A DNA stretch of 32,413 bases from an uncultured Clostridia bacterium (GCA_947629335.1 CANRDI010000020.1:1-32413), one strand, 5' to 3'. Shown: positions 23,886 through 32,218, numbered from the stretch's first letter. Translations and numbers: made by a program. Notes: generated from the letters alone by a model not told the origin.

Positions 23886-26024
23886 TTAAATGTCTACACC
23901 GTATGAACGGAGAATTTCAGTGTTTTGGGCTTTTCGGCGTTCAAGTTCTTCCTGAACCTCTTTATATAAATCCGGATCGTCCTGAACCCTTTCAAAATAA
24001 TCTTCCTTGCTCAGCGCGGCCTTGCCGGTGGCATTTTTTATTATGTTTTCATAAACGCTCCTGTCGGTTTTGAAATACAATATACTCTCGTTATAATAAC
24101 CGTCTCCGTATTTTGTTCCAAAACTTCCGTCATCATATATGTTAAGATCAATATTAAGTTCAAAATCATTTTCTATACAGGACTCGATAGTCATCGCCTT
24201 GTCAAGCGCAGGCAGAAGAAAACGTTTCGTAAGCGACAGCTGGTATTCCATTTCATCAAGTATATCTTCGGGCTTGCTTGCATGATAATACAGATTATGT
24301 TTCAGCTCTTCGTCAAGTTCTTCAAGACCGTGTCTTAACCTATTGATATAGATATCGCAATTATTTGTAAGCCAGTTTTCATCTCCGGGAGTGCGCGAAA
24401 AATCAATTTTTTGACGGTAGACAGTCGCCACACCGCCTTTTATTGCAATATTATTTTCATTAGGGTAATGCTTAGCGTTGTAATAAGAAATAACGTGAAT
24501 TATCTCGTCGCTCACGGCTCTCACATAATACGGGTGCTTACTTTTTATCAGCTTATATCCGAGCGGTTCAAGCGCCGCGTCGAAAACTTTTTTGAATGCA
24601 GCGTTTAATGAAAGGGGCTTTGCGGGCTTTTGCGGTTTTGGTTCGTCAAAAAGCCCGTAGGATTTCAGAAGTTCAATATTGTTGGCTTTGCACCTTTCCA
24701 TTTCGTCCAGAACCCTTTTGTTTAGTTCTGGATTGTTAATCATCTCCATGCGGAGATTATATTGCGCCTCACGTTCATCATTCTTTTTCTTTAAAAATCT
24801 GTCCATATCTTCCTTTTTGGGATTTTTACCAAGGAAGAATTTGAAGTCATAATCATCATACCCCTTTTTTATTCGTATAAGGCTGTCGTCCATGTCGCGC
24901 GTTTTGACCAGCAAAAGAGCCTCACTCCAACCGGTGTATTTTGACGTAATAAATTCATCAAGCGGATATAATTGCATACCTTTATAGGCTTTGAAATATT
25001 CTATACACGTTTTAAGGTCGGTCATTTTGTTAATGGCAAGTTCCAAAATACCCATTGTGTTATTAAACACCTGTTCAAGTGTGCGAAGCATTTCCCCTCT
25101 GTCGTTTGCATTACATAAATAAAATGCTGATGGTTGATTGACAGACGGATCAATCTTACCGCTATCAACGCCGTCTTTGTAAAGATGATATATATTTGTT
25201 AAAATACTATGCGGCTCAACAGTGAAATCAATTTCTCGCCGATAAAGCGTAATAACCCCACTATATACCGAAAATTCTTTATAGCCTATTTTGGGCGAAG
25301 TTGTTTGACGATACGAAACGACATGAAGAATATCTCCGTTTACAACACGAACGAAAAACGGGTATTTGTTGTCAAGTTTTTTTAGTCTTTTATAGCCGAG
25401 TGGTTCAAGCCCCTCTCCGAAAACCTTGACAAACGCGGTTCTCAGCGTCAGCGGTTTTTCGGCTGCTTTTGTAAAATAAAGCACATCGTCCGACTTTTCC
25501 AAGATCTCGTCATAGTCCGCGTCAATGTAATAGGGATCAATTCCCAAAAGCTCTGCTATAACCGATAATGTTTCTTCTGCGAAAACGTCGTCCTGTCCGA
25601 CTGTATCGAGAAATTTTTCACAATCCCCGTTTTTTATCAGCGGTTTCCAATCGTCAACTTCAAACGGGGCTTTTTCCACCCCGTAACCCTCGCCGTCGCC
25701 CACGACAATCTTGCTTGTCCTGCCGGATGAATTAAGGCAAAGTATCGCAAAATCGCTGTCCACAACTTCAACCGTAAACGCCGCCGTTTTCATTTCTTCG
25801 GAGATAAGCTTTCGATCGTCATACGCTGCTTCGGTATTATCCTTGTAATCTTCGTTTGCAAGCGTAACCCAACCCTTCCCGAAAGCAAGCGCGTATGAAA
25901 CTGCCGCCTCGTCCTCATTACACTTAACAAACCCGCGCTTTTTCATCATCTCGCAGAATGATTTCAAAAAGCCCTTGCGGTCGGAATTATTCTTGATGTT
26001 CAAAGTTGTAGAAAATCTGCCCAT
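23886..26024 (-). CDS. Large cytosolic protein with an internal duplication, function unknown
   Basis: 712 residues; no signal peptide or transmembrane segment. Residues 1-190 form one domain (FLKSFCEMMKKRGF, then YALAFGKGWVTLANEDY). Residues 191-460 and 470-712 are clear duplicates: PLTLRTAFVKVFGEGLEPLGYK against PLSLNAAFKKVFDAALEPLGYK, then FFVRVVNGDILHVVSYR against YYVRAVSDEIIHVISYY. Both copies end in an E-R-x-K-A-x-N-x-E-x-L-x-S-Y-G motif. The repeats recall the DUF4304 type (pattern impression only). It heads the operon with the FNT channel and pectinesterase; a link in function is not evident. AGGAGG precedes the start. Confidence 0.7.
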   Translation of the reverse strand: MGRFSTTLNIKNNSDRKGFLKSFCEMMKKRGFVKCNEDEAAVSYALAFGKGWVTLANEDYKDNTEAAYDDRKLISEEMKTAAFTVEVVDSDFAILCLNSSGRTSKIVVGDGEGYGVEKAPFEVDDWKPLIKNGDCEKFLDTVGQDDVFAEETLSVIAELLGIDPYYIDADYDEILEKSDDVLYFTKAAEKPLTLRTAFVKVFGEGLEPLGYKRLKKLDNKYPFFVRVVNGDILHVVSYRQTTSPKIGYKEFSVYSGVITLYRREIDFTVEPHSILTNIYHLYKDGVDSGKIDPSVNQPSAFYLCNANDRGEMLRTLEQVFNNTMGILELAINKMTDLKTCIEYFKAYKGMQLYPLDEFITSKYTGWSEALLLVKTRDMDDSLIRIKKGYDDYDFKFFLGKNPKKEDMDRFLKKKNDEREAQYNLRMEMINNPELNKRVLDEMERCKANNIELLKSYGLFDEPKPQKPAKPLSLNAAFKKVFDAALEPLGYKLIKSKHPYYVRAVSDEIIHVISYYNAKHYPNENNIAIKGGVATVYRQKIDFSRTPGDENWLTNNCDIYINRLRHGLEELDEELKHNLYYHASKPEDILDEMEYQLSLTKRFLLPALDKAMTIESCIENDFELNIDLNIYDDGSFGTKYGDGYYNESILYFKTDRSVYENIIKNATGKAALSKEDYFERVQDDPDLYKEVQEELERRKAQNTEILRSYGVDI

Positions 26025-26058
26025 AAAATCCTCCTGTTTTTAACTGCTTATATTCTTA

Positions 26059-26088
26059 ATTATAAAGCATTTTCAGCACAGATGTTAA
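26059..26088 (-). promoter_or_regulatory. Promoter of the 712-residue/FNT/pectinesterase operon
   Basis: On the minus strand TTAACA (26083-26088), 18-bp spacer, TATAAT (26059-26064). Confidence 0.65.
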
Positions 26089-26201
26089 ACTTTCTGTAAA
26101 TTAGTGATTTTACACAATCAATAATAGTTAATTTTACGAATAATTTCCAAATAAAACGTAAAACTAAATTTTAAAAGATTATAGAATTAGGAGGACATTT
26201 T

Positions 26202-26858
26202 ATGGCTAAATTTAAATGCAAATTGTGCGGAGAAATATTCGACGCGCCCAACCGCGCGGAGGCTGTCTGCCCGAAATGCAAGGCGACAGGCGAACATCTT
26301 GAAGAAATTGCTCCGGGAAACAACAACAAGTACGCAGGAACAAAGACCGAGCGCAACCTTGAAGCGGCATTTGCGGGAGAATCACAGGCGCGCAACAAGT
26401 ACACCTATTTTTCTTCCGTCGCCAAAAAAGAGGGTTTTGAACAGATCGCCGCAATATTCACCGAGACCGCCAACAACGAAAAAGAACACGCGGAAATATG
26501 GTTCAAGGAGCTTTGCGGAATAGGAACGACAGCGCAGAACCTTAAATCGGGAGCGGAGGGCGAAAACTACGAATGGACGGAAATGTACGAGGATTTCGCA
26601 AAGACCGCAGATGAAGAGGGATTTCATGAGCTTGCCGACAAATTCCGTATGGTAGGACAGATAGAAAAACGCCATGAGGAACGATACAGGGCGCTGCTCA
26701 AAAATGTTGAGATGCAGGAAGTATTCAGCAAAAGCGAGGTCAAGGTCTGGGAGTGCCGAAACTGCGGACATATCGTCGTTGGAACGAACGCGCCCGAAGT
26801 CTGCCCCGTCTGCTCTCACCCGCAGAGCTATTTTCAGTTGGCTGCCGAAAATTACTGA
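26202..26858 (+). CDS. Rubrerythrin with N- and C-terminal rubredoxin-type sites
   Basis: 218 residues, cytoplasmic. It reduces hydrogen peroxide with electrons from rubredoxin or NAD(P)H systems, protecting an anaerobe from oxygen. An N-terminal rubredoxin-like site (Cys6, Cys9, Cys23, Cys26) is followed by the ferritin-like diiron domain ([30 protein letters not shown] carry the Glu/His ligands). A second rubredoxin site ends the protein (WECRNCG and CPVCSH). Classical rubrerythrin has only the C-terminal one, reverse rubrerythrin only the N-terminal one. An AGGAGG site precedes the start. No clear PerR box was found upstream. A terminator is shared with PPDK. Confidence 0.93.
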   Translation: MAKFKCKLCGEIFDAPNRAEAVCPKCKATGEHLEEIAPGNNNKYAGTKTERNLEAAFAGESQARNKYTYFSSVAKKEGFEQIAAIFTETANNEKEHAEIWFKELCGIGTTAQNLKSGAEGENYEWTEMYEDFAKTADEEGFHELADKFRMVGQIEKRHEERYRALLKNVEMQEVFSKSEVKVWECRNCGHIVVGTNAPEVCPVCSHPQSYFQLAAENY

Positions 26859-26878
26859 GGTTCATAAAACACAAAAGA

Positions 26879-26916
26879 CCCGAATCTTCCGACAATCGAA
26901 AGATTCGGGCTTTTTT
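26879..26916. terminator. Bidirectional terminator between rubrerythrin and PPDK
   Basis: Stem CCCGAATCTT (26879-26888) with AAGATTCGGG (26900-26909), followed by CTTTTTT on the plus strand. On the minus strand the stem is followed by TCTTTTGTGTTTT, so it can serve both convergent genes. Confidence 0.88.
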
Positions 26917-26926
26917 CAAGGCTTAA

Positions 26927-29566
26927 TTACTTCATTTCCGCTATAGCCGCCTGCGCCGCCGCAAGTCTTGCGATCGGAACACGGAACGGAGAGCATGAAA
27001 CATAGGTAAGTCCTATCTTGTGGCAGAACTCAACGGACGAGGGATCGCCGCCGTGCTCGCCGCAAATGCCGATATGCATTTCGGGACGTACTTTCTTTCC
27101 GAGCGTTACCGCCATTTCCATAAGTTTTCCGACGCCTGTCTGATCGAGCTTCGCAAACGGGTCGTTCTCAAATATCTTTGTGTCATAATAAGCGTTCAAG
27201 AACTTTCCTGCGTCGTCGCGTGAGAAGCCGTAGGTCATTTGCGTAAGGTCGTTCGTTCCAAAGCAGAAGAACTCGGCTTCTGTTGCAATATCATCAGCCG
27301 TCAGCGCTGCACGAGGAATTTCTATCATTGTGCCGACTTCGTACTTCATATTGCTTCCCGCAGCCTTTATCTCTTCATCTGCTACCGCAACAACAATGTC
27401 CTTTACAAACTTTAACTCTTTTACATCTCCGACAAGCGGTATCATTATTTCGGGAACTAAATTCCAGTCGGGGTGAGCCTTCTGTACATTTATCGCCGCG
27501 CGGATAACCGCTCTTGTCTGCATTTTTGCGATTTCGGGATAAGTTACCGCCAGACGGCAGCCGCGGTGTCCCATCATCGGGTTGAACTCGTGGAGCGAAG
27601 AAATGATGTTCTTTATCGTTTCAACGGACTTGCCCTGTGCGTCTGCAAGAGCCTTTATGTCCGCTTCTTCCGTAGGAACAAACTCGTGAAGAGGCGGGTC
27701 GAGGAAACGAATTGTAACGGGGTTGCCTTCAAGAGCCTCATAGAGCTTTTCAAAGTCGCTCTGCTGCATCGGAAGAATTTTATCCAGAGCCTTTTCGCGC
27801 TCTTCAACGGTGTCCGAGCAAATCATCTCACGGAATGCCGCAATTCTGTCCGCAGCGAAGAACATATGCTCCGTACGGCAAAGACCGATACCCTCTGCGC
27901 CGAGTTCTCTCGCCTTTTTCGCGTCAGTCGGCGTGTCAGCATTTGTGCGGACTTTAAGTTTTCTGTACTTGTCAGCCCATGCCATAATTCTTCCGAACTC
28001 GCCCGCGATTTTCGCGTCAACTGTCGGGATAATGCCGTCGTAGATGTTTCCTGTCGAGCCGTCTATTGAAATGGGGTCGCCCTCGTGATAAGTCTTTCCC
28101 GCAAGAGTGAACTTCTTATTTGCCTCGTCCATAGCAATATCGCCGCAGCCAGAAACGCAGCAAGTACCCATTCCTCTTGCAACAACGGCAGCGTGAGAGG
28201 TCATACCGCCTCTTACTGTCAAAATACCCTGAGCCGCTTTCATACCCGTGATGTCTTCGGGAGAAGTTTCAAGGCGCACCAGAACGACCTTTTCGCCTCT
28301 TGACTTCCATTCTACGGCGTCGTCGGCGCTGAATACTATCTTACCGCAAGCAGCTCCGGGAGACGCTCCCAAGCCCTTTCCAACGGGCGTTGCAGCTTTA
28401 AGAGCAGCCGCGTCGAACTGCGGGTGGAGCAGCGTGTCGAGGTTTCTGGGGTCTATCATTGCGACAGCTTTCTTCTCGTCTATCATTCCCTCGTCAACGA
28501 GGTCGCAAGCTATCTTCAGCGCAGCCTGCGCGGTTCTCTTGCCGTTTCTGCACTGGAGCATATAGAGTTTTCCGTTTTCAACGGTGAACTCCATATCCTG
28601 CATATCTCTGTAATGGTCTTCAAGTATACCGCAGACCTTTACGAAATCCGCATATGCTTCGGGGAACTTGTCAGCCATCTGTGCGATAGGCATAGGAGTA
28701 CGAACTCCTGCAACAACGTCCTCGCCCTGTGCGTTGAACAAAAACTCGCCCATAAGTTTCTTTTCGCCTGTAGCGGGGTCGCGCGTAAATGCAACGCCCG
28801 TTCCCGAATTGTCGTTAAGATTTCCGAATACCATCGGCATAACGTTTACTGCCGTGCCCCAGCTATAGGGGATATCGTTGTCGCGGCGGTATACATTAGC
28901 GCGCGGGTTGTCCCAAGAGCGGAATACTGCCTCAATTGCAAGTTTAAGCTGTTCTACGGGGTCGGACGGGAAATCCTTTCCGAGCTGTTTTTTGTATTCT
29001 GCCTTGAACTGCGACGCGAGTTCTTTAAGATCAGCAGCGGTAAGGTCAACGTCGAACTTAACGCCTTTCTTCGCTTTCATTTCGTCGATAAGCTGTTCAA
29101 AATATTTCTTTCCGACCTCCATAACAACGTCGGAGAACATCTGGATAAATCTTCTATAGCTGTCGTAAACAAATCTCTCAAACTTCGGGTCGGGATTTCC
29201 CGCGATCATAGCGTTTACGACCTCGTCGTTAAGACCGAGGTTAAGGATAGTATCCATCATACCCGGCATAGAAGCTCTTGCGCCCGAACGAACGGAAACC
29301 AAAAGCGGATTTTTAAGGTCGCCGAACTTTTTGCCGTTTTCCTTTTCCATCCAAGCAACGCCTTCCATTGCCTGAGCCATAATTTCATCGTTGATTTTTC
29401 TGCCGTCCTCATAATACTGGGTACAAGCCTCTGTCGTAATGGTGAAACCCTGTGGAACAGGCAGACCGATCTCGGTCATTTCGGCGAGATTTGCGCCCTT
29501 GCCTCCGAGCAGATTACGCATTGTCATATTACCTTCTTTAAAGGTATAGACCCATTTTTTAGCCAT
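26927..29566 (-). CDS. ppdK: Pyruvate, phosphate dikinase
   Basis: 879 residues, the usual full length. It interconverts pyruvate + ATP + phosphate with PEP + AMP + PPi and gives PPi-linked glycolysis or gluconeogenesis in anaerobes. The N-terminal ATP-grasp domain starts at GGKGANLAEM. The swivelling phosphohistidine domain has GGMTSHAAVVARGMG with catalytic His458. The C-terminal PEP/pyruvate barrel ends with GICGEHGGDPSSV and catalytic Cys835. These positions agree with the well-studied clostridial enzyme within a few residues. A GGAGG site precedes the ATG. A TATAAT at 29640-29645 (minus strand) with a weak TAGAAA -35 is the likely promoter. It appears monocistronic. Confidence 0.97.
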   Translation of the reverse strand: MAKKWVYTFKEGNMTMRNLLGGKGANLAEMTEIGLPVPQGFTITTEACTQYYEDGRKINDEIMAQAMEGVAWMEKENGKKFGDLKNPLLVSVRSGARASMPGMMDTILNLGLNDEVVNAMIAGNPDPKFERFVYDSYRRFIQMFSDVVMEVGKKYFEQLIDEMKAKKGVKFDVDLTAADLKELASQFKAEYKKQLGKDFPSDPVEQLKLAIEAVFRSWDNPRANVYRRDNDIPYSWGTAVNVMPMVFGNLNDNSGTGVAFTRDPATGEKKLMGEFLFNAQGEDVVAGVRTPMPIAQMADKFPEAYADFVKVCGILEDHYRDMQDMEFTVENGKLYMLQCRNGKRTAQAALKIACDLVDEGMIDEKKAVAMIDPRNLDTLLHPQFDAAALKAATPVGKGLGASPGAACGKIVFSADDAVEWKSRGEKVVLVRLETSPEDITGMKAAQGILTVRGGMTSHAAVVARGMGTCCVSGCGDIAMDEANKKFTLAGKTYHEGDPISIDGSTGNIYDGIIPTVDAKIAGEFGRIMAWADKYRKLKVRTNADTPTDAKKARELGAEGIGLCRTEHMFFAADRIAAFREMICSDTVEEREKALDKILPMQQSDFEKLYEALEGNPVTIRFLDPPLHEFVPTEEADIKALADAQGKSVETIKNIISSLHEFNPMMGHRGCRLAVTYPEIAKMQTRAVIRAAINVQKAHPDWNLVPEIMIPLVGDVKELKFVKDIVVAVADEEIKAAGSNMKYEVGTMIEIPRAALTADDIATEAEFFCFGTNDLTQMTYGFSRDDAGKFLNAYYDTKIFENDPFAKLDQTGVGKLMEMAVTLGKKVRPEMHIGICGEHGGDPSSVEFCHKIGLTYVSCSPFRVPIARLAAAQAAIAEMK

Positions 29567-29904
29567 TGGAATAATCCTCCTGATTTGAAATTCTGAACTT
29601 AGACGCGGGCAAATGCGCCGCGCATAAACTCTACCAAATATTATAACATAAATATGCCGAAATTTCTATATAATTTTTAAATTTTTTTGGAAAAATTATC
29701 AGTTTTTTTGTTTGTAACTTACGTTTTAACTCAAAATGCAGGGAAAAACTTTTTTGCAAAGGGATTTTCAGTGATTTTCGGGAGTTCGCAAAGGATAATT
29801 CACAAGGTACGGCACAACGGCTTTCAACATGACTTGCAATCAAAAATTGTTCAAAAGTACTATATTTTCTTTTAATTTTTATTAAACTTTGTTAATTATT
29901 TATA

Positions 29905-29933
29905 TTGCGAAAATAGATAAAAGATGTTATAAT
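29905..29933 (+). promoter_or_regulatory. Promoter of the sdpRI-like operon
   Basis: TTGCGA (29905-29910), 17-bp spacer, TATAAT (29928-29933). Confidence 0.75.
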
Positions 29934-29950
29934 AAAAATTAAAGAAATTA

Positions 29951-29976
29951 TTCATTTAACCATTTGGTTAAATGAA
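29951..29976 (+). promoter_or_regulatory. 26-bp perfect palindrome, likely autorepressor operator
   Basis: Arms TTCATTTAACCA (29951-29962) and TGGTTAAATGAA (29965-29976) are exact reverse complements around a 2-bp centre. The site lies about 11 bp downstream of the predicted transcription start and 29 bp ahead of the ArsR-type gene. Its symmetry and position fit a binding site of that dimeric repressor. Confidence 0.75.
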
Positions 29977-30005
29977 CTCGAAAATCAATAGCTAAGGAAT
30001 GGGTT

Positions 30006-30257
30006 ATGGATAAAATTCTGAAAGCTGTATCGGATCCAACACGGCGAGAAATATTGCAATTGCTAAAAGACGGAAGCAAATCTGCCGGAGAGATCTCTGA
30101 TAAATTCGCTATTTCCGATGCTGCTATCTCTAAACATTTATCTATATTAAAAGAGGCAGATTTGGTTCGCACACATAGACGAGGTAAATATATTATTTAC
30201 GAAATCAATTTAAGCGTGGTAGAGGAAATAATTACTTGGTTTGCTAATTTCTTTTAG
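30006..30257 (+). CDS. sdpR: ArsR-family autorepressor, SdpR-like
   Basis: 83 residues, almost only a winged helix-turn-helix: DPTRREILQLLKDG, SAGEISDKFAISDAAISKHLSILKEADLV, then the wing THRRGKYIIYEIN. There are no Cys metal-ligand motifs of the metal-sensing ArsR type. DPTRREIL and the short length fit SdpR-like autorepressors. In Bacillus subtilis SdpR represses the sdpRI operon and is captured at the membrane by SdpI when toxin is present. Here the next gene is SdpI-like, 11 bp downstream, and a perfect palindrome lies upstream, so the same loop is likely (inference). Codon use is markedly AT-rich. Confidence 0.85.
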   Translation: MDKILKAVSDPTRREILQLLKDGSKSAGEISDKFAISDAAISKHLSILKEADLVRTHRRGKYIIYEINLSVVEEIITWFANFF

Positions 30258-30268
30258 GAGGTATCATT

Positions 30269-30925
30269 ATGAAAAAGCGTCACTTTTCTTGGTTCATATC
30301 ACCCGTTATTATAGTGCTAATGATAGTCACGGGGCTTATATTTCTTCCTCATTTACCTGATCAGATTGCAGTTCAATGGAACGAGAGCGGAGCAACCGGC
30401 TTTGCTGAAAAATATATTATTTTCGTTTTCCCTCTTCTGGGTGGGGCTATTGCCGTGCTGCAATTTTTACAATATTACAAATCAAAAGATCAACGCAAAT
30501 ATGGATTACTTAACTCTGTAATCAGTATAATTTTATATATATTGCAATTTGTAATCTGTTTAAGTTCTTTAGGGTACATTAATATGGAGAAAGTTAATTT
30601 TAAATTGGCCGGCTTACTTGTTATGATTGCCTGTGGATCATTATTAATATATTTCGGAAATAGGTTACCAAAATATGCGAAAAATTTCTACATTGGCGTA
30701 AAAGCACCCTGGGCGTATGAAGATAATGATATATGGACAAAAACCCAAAGCTTTGCCGGCAAAATATGGTTTTTCGGCGGCGGTTTCATTATACTTTTAG
30801 GTGTTGTCGGCTATTTTCTAAATATTCAGGTAAGTGCAGTTCTTTTGCTGTTTTGCTTACTTTTTATAACATTTGCTCCGAGGTTATATAGCAAATACTT
30901 ATATGAACATAAATCCAATGGATAG
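30269..30925 (+). CDS. sdpI: SdpI-family membrane protein (immunity/signalling)
   Basis: 218 residues with about six hydrophobic segments. Two SdpI-family signatures are visible: the N-terminal LPDQIAVQWNESG (DUF1648 type) after the first segment, and NFYIGVKAPWAYEDNDIWTKTQSFAGKIW in the second half. In Bacillus, SdpI gives immunity to the SdpC peptide toxin and recruits the SdpR repressor. No sdpABC toxin genes are present in the window, so it may protect against peptides of neighbours or respond to envelope stress. An AGGAGG site precedes the ATG. The stop is TAG, after which the same frame stays open for 66 codons. Confidence 0.85.
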   Translation: MKKRHFSWFISPVIIVLMIVTGLIFLPHLPDQIAVQWNESGATGFAEKYIIFVFPLLGGAIAVLQFLQYYKSKDQRKYGLLNSVISIILYILQFVICLSSLGYINMEKVNFKLAGLLVMIACGSLLIYFGNRLPKYAKNFYIGVKAPWAYEDNDIWTKTQSFAGKIWFFGGGFIILLGVVGYFLNIQVSAVLLLFCLLFITFAPRLYSKYLYEHKSNG

Positions 30926-31126
30926 AACAGGAGGATATTTAGATTAAACGATATTGAAGAGTTAAATGATTGTATTCCGATTCCGCTAACTCAAAACATC
31001 ACATATATTCGAAAAGAAAAGAATGATTTTTATACATTTTATTCGGCTTGCGAATATACAAATGAATTGGTTACAATAAAAATCGGGCTGCGCAATGGCA
31101 GCCCGATGTGTTATTCATTTATTTAA
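30926..31126 (+). pseudogene. Open frame after sdpI without a start codon (possible decayed gene or extension)
   Basis: Directly after the sdpI stop the same frame is open to TAA at 31124-31126. From 30941 it encodes a protein-like, non-repetitive 61 residues (RLNDIEELNDCIPIPL near the start). AGGAGG lies at 30929-30934, yet no ATG, GTG or TTG follows in that frame at a suitable distance. A short ATG frame at 30918 would join it after a one-base change near 30942. It may be a gene that lost its start, a readthrough extension of sdpI, or chance. No family recognised. Confidence 0.3.
31082..31118. terminator. Terminator between the sdp operon and the MORN-like lipoprotein gene
   Basis: Perfect 10-bp stem ATCGGGCTGC (31082-31091) with GCAGCCCGAT (31098-31107), 6-nt loop. 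T-rich sequence follows on the plus strand (GTGTTATTCATTT) and TTTTATTGT on the minus strand, so it may serve both directions. Confidence 0.75.
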
Positions 31127-31800
31127 TTCATCGTTCCGTAATCAACGATTTTCTTTCCTTTATACATGACATACTCACAAGGTCTTGTCATACCACTGTC
31201 AGCCAATACGCCTGTTAACTCCATACGATCATACCCATATTCGTCGGCGTATTCGTCGTTATAGTAAATTGTTATTTCGCCCTCTCCCTGAGCAAGGTTA
31301 TGTACAAAATTCCCTTCAATTATAACACAAGACACGCCTTCGTAGTCTTCGTTGTTTTCGTTACAATAAGAAGTCTGCTTGCCATCGCCTTCAAGGAATC
31401 CGTCAATAAAATCACCCTCTGATATTGAGCGAGAAATACCAAATATTTCAGCCATATCGGCGTCATATGTAACTTCTAATACCGCATCTCTTACCACTGA
31501 ATCAGATTCAAAATCTCCGGACAATTCGACTTTACCGCCATCAGACGACTTTCCCGAAAAAGTACCCTCGCCATCCGGTTCTCCGGATGAAGTTTTTCCG
31601 GTATAAGTTCCTTTATATTTATAACCATCAATAGTAATTGACAAAGATAATTCCTTATTTTTATCCGACTTTTTATCCTCTAACTCCTCTGTCTCTTCTG
31701 ACTCCCGATCGGAGGTAGATGCGCACCCGCTTGTTGTCACCGCCATAACAGCCACGGTGATTACCGAAAAGATTTTAACCGCCAAATTTTCCTTTTTCAT
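31123..31800 (-). CDS. Lipoprotein with MORN-like repeats
   Basis: 225 residues from the ATG at 31800, chosen because it starts a proper lipoprotein signal (MKKENLAVKIFSVITVAVMAVTTSGC); GGAGG lies 11 bp upstream and a longer frame only adds residues ahead of the signal. An acidic, Lys-rich linker follows, then degenerate MORN-like repeats: YKGTYTGKTSSGEPDGEGTF, SEGDFIDGFLEGDGKQT and IEGNFVHNLAQGEGEIT. The style matches the C-terminal part of the 837-residue lipoprotein at 17365, so the two may have related surface roles. It has its own consensus promoter. Confidence 0.75.
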   Translation of the reverse strand: MKKENLAVKIFSVITVAVMAVTTSGCASTSDRESEETEELEDKKSDKNKELSLSITIDGYKYKGTYTGKTSSGEPDGEGTFSGKSSDGGKVELSGDFESDSVVRDAVLEVTYDADMAEIFGISRSISEGDFIDGFLEGDGKQTSYCNENNEDYEGVSCVIIEGNFVHNLAQGEGEITIYYNDEYADEYGYDRMELTGVLADSGMTRPCEYVMYKGKKIVDYGTMN

Positions 31801-31859
31801 AAATAATTTTTCCTCCATAGTTAAATATTTTGTAAAGTAATTTTCCATATTACTACAAC

Positions 31860-31888
31860 ATTATATCACCGCAATTTTAGGTTGTCAA
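31860..31888 (-). promoter_or_regulatory. Promoter of the MORN-like lipoprotein gene
   Basis: On the minus strand TTGACA (31883-31888), 17-bp spacer, TATAAT (31860-31865): exact consensus. Confidence 0.85.
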
Positions 31889-31948
31889 GCGTAAAAAAAT
31901 GCAATTTGTTATATTAAAGTAATTTATGATAAATCATGTGGAATTTTT

Positions 31949-32218
31949 ATGAATGTTGCACAAAGACTTGTCGAGCTGCGCGAACGCCGCGGCATAACCA
32001 CAAACAAGCTCGCTAATCTCGCGGGCGTTTCGCAAAGCCATCTGCGCGAAATTGAGCTTGGAACGAGAAATCCAACTGTCGAGACGCTTTCGTACTTTTG
32101 TGATGCTCAGGGAATAAGCCTCGAAGAGTTTTTTTGTGAAGAAAAGCGTGAGCTTGACCCTGCGCTTCTATCCTCGCTTAAAAAAGCTCACCCCAAAACA
32201 ACAGCAAGCTCTCGCTGA
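31949..32218 (+). CDS. XRE-family helix-turn-helix regulator, frameshifted near its C-terminus
   Basis: 89 residues as read. A standard XRE domain occupies residues 1-65: RLVELRERRGITTNKLANLAGVSQSHLREIELGTRNPTVETLSYFCDAQGISLEEFF. It probably binds DNA as a dimer; no partner gene is evident. After SSLKK the frame reads AHPKTTASSR and stops. Skipping one base in the A6 run at 32180-32185 gives KLTPKQQQALADFLNSIT with a stop at 32238-32240, which looks like the natural end of this family. The shift could be a sequencing error, a mutation or a slippage event; the DNA-binding domain is unaffected. No clear ribosome site was seen upstream. Confidence 0.8.
   Translation: MNVAQRLVELRERRGITTNKLANLAGVSQSHLREIELGTRNPTVETLSYFCDAQGISLEEFFCEEKRELDPALLSSLKKAHPKTTASSR

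Larger units (their letters stand above)
29567..30005. promoter_or_regulatory. AT-rich intergenic region between ppdK and sdpR-like
   Basis: It holds the probable ppdK promoter (minus, -10 at 29640-29645) and the promoter and operator of the sdpRI-like operon, listed separately. Short open frames around 29631-29875 lack ribosome sites and protein-like composition. Base composition shifts to strongly AT-rich from here to about 31940. Confidence 0.6.

Noticed and set aside
26041-26201. Possible PerR box upstream of rubrerythrin (TTATATTCTTAATTATAA region)
   Set aside because: The match to the TTATAATnATTATAA consensus is poor, and the site overlaps the -10 of the opposite operon.
28424-29596. 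390-residue plus-strand frame opposite ppdK
   Set aside because: Antisense shadow of a highly conserved enzyme; composition (Cys, His, Arg rich) is typical of a non-coding complement.
29631-29843. 70-residue minus-strand frame upstream of ppdK
   Set aside because: No ribosome site, overlaps the likely ppdK promoter, and low-complexity Lys/Phe-rich composition.
32180-32186. AAAAAAG in the XRE gene as a dnaX-like -1 programmed frameshift site
   Set aside because: The reading-frame phase is wrong for the A AAA AAG heptamer, and restoring the expected ending needs a +1 shift or loss of one A.
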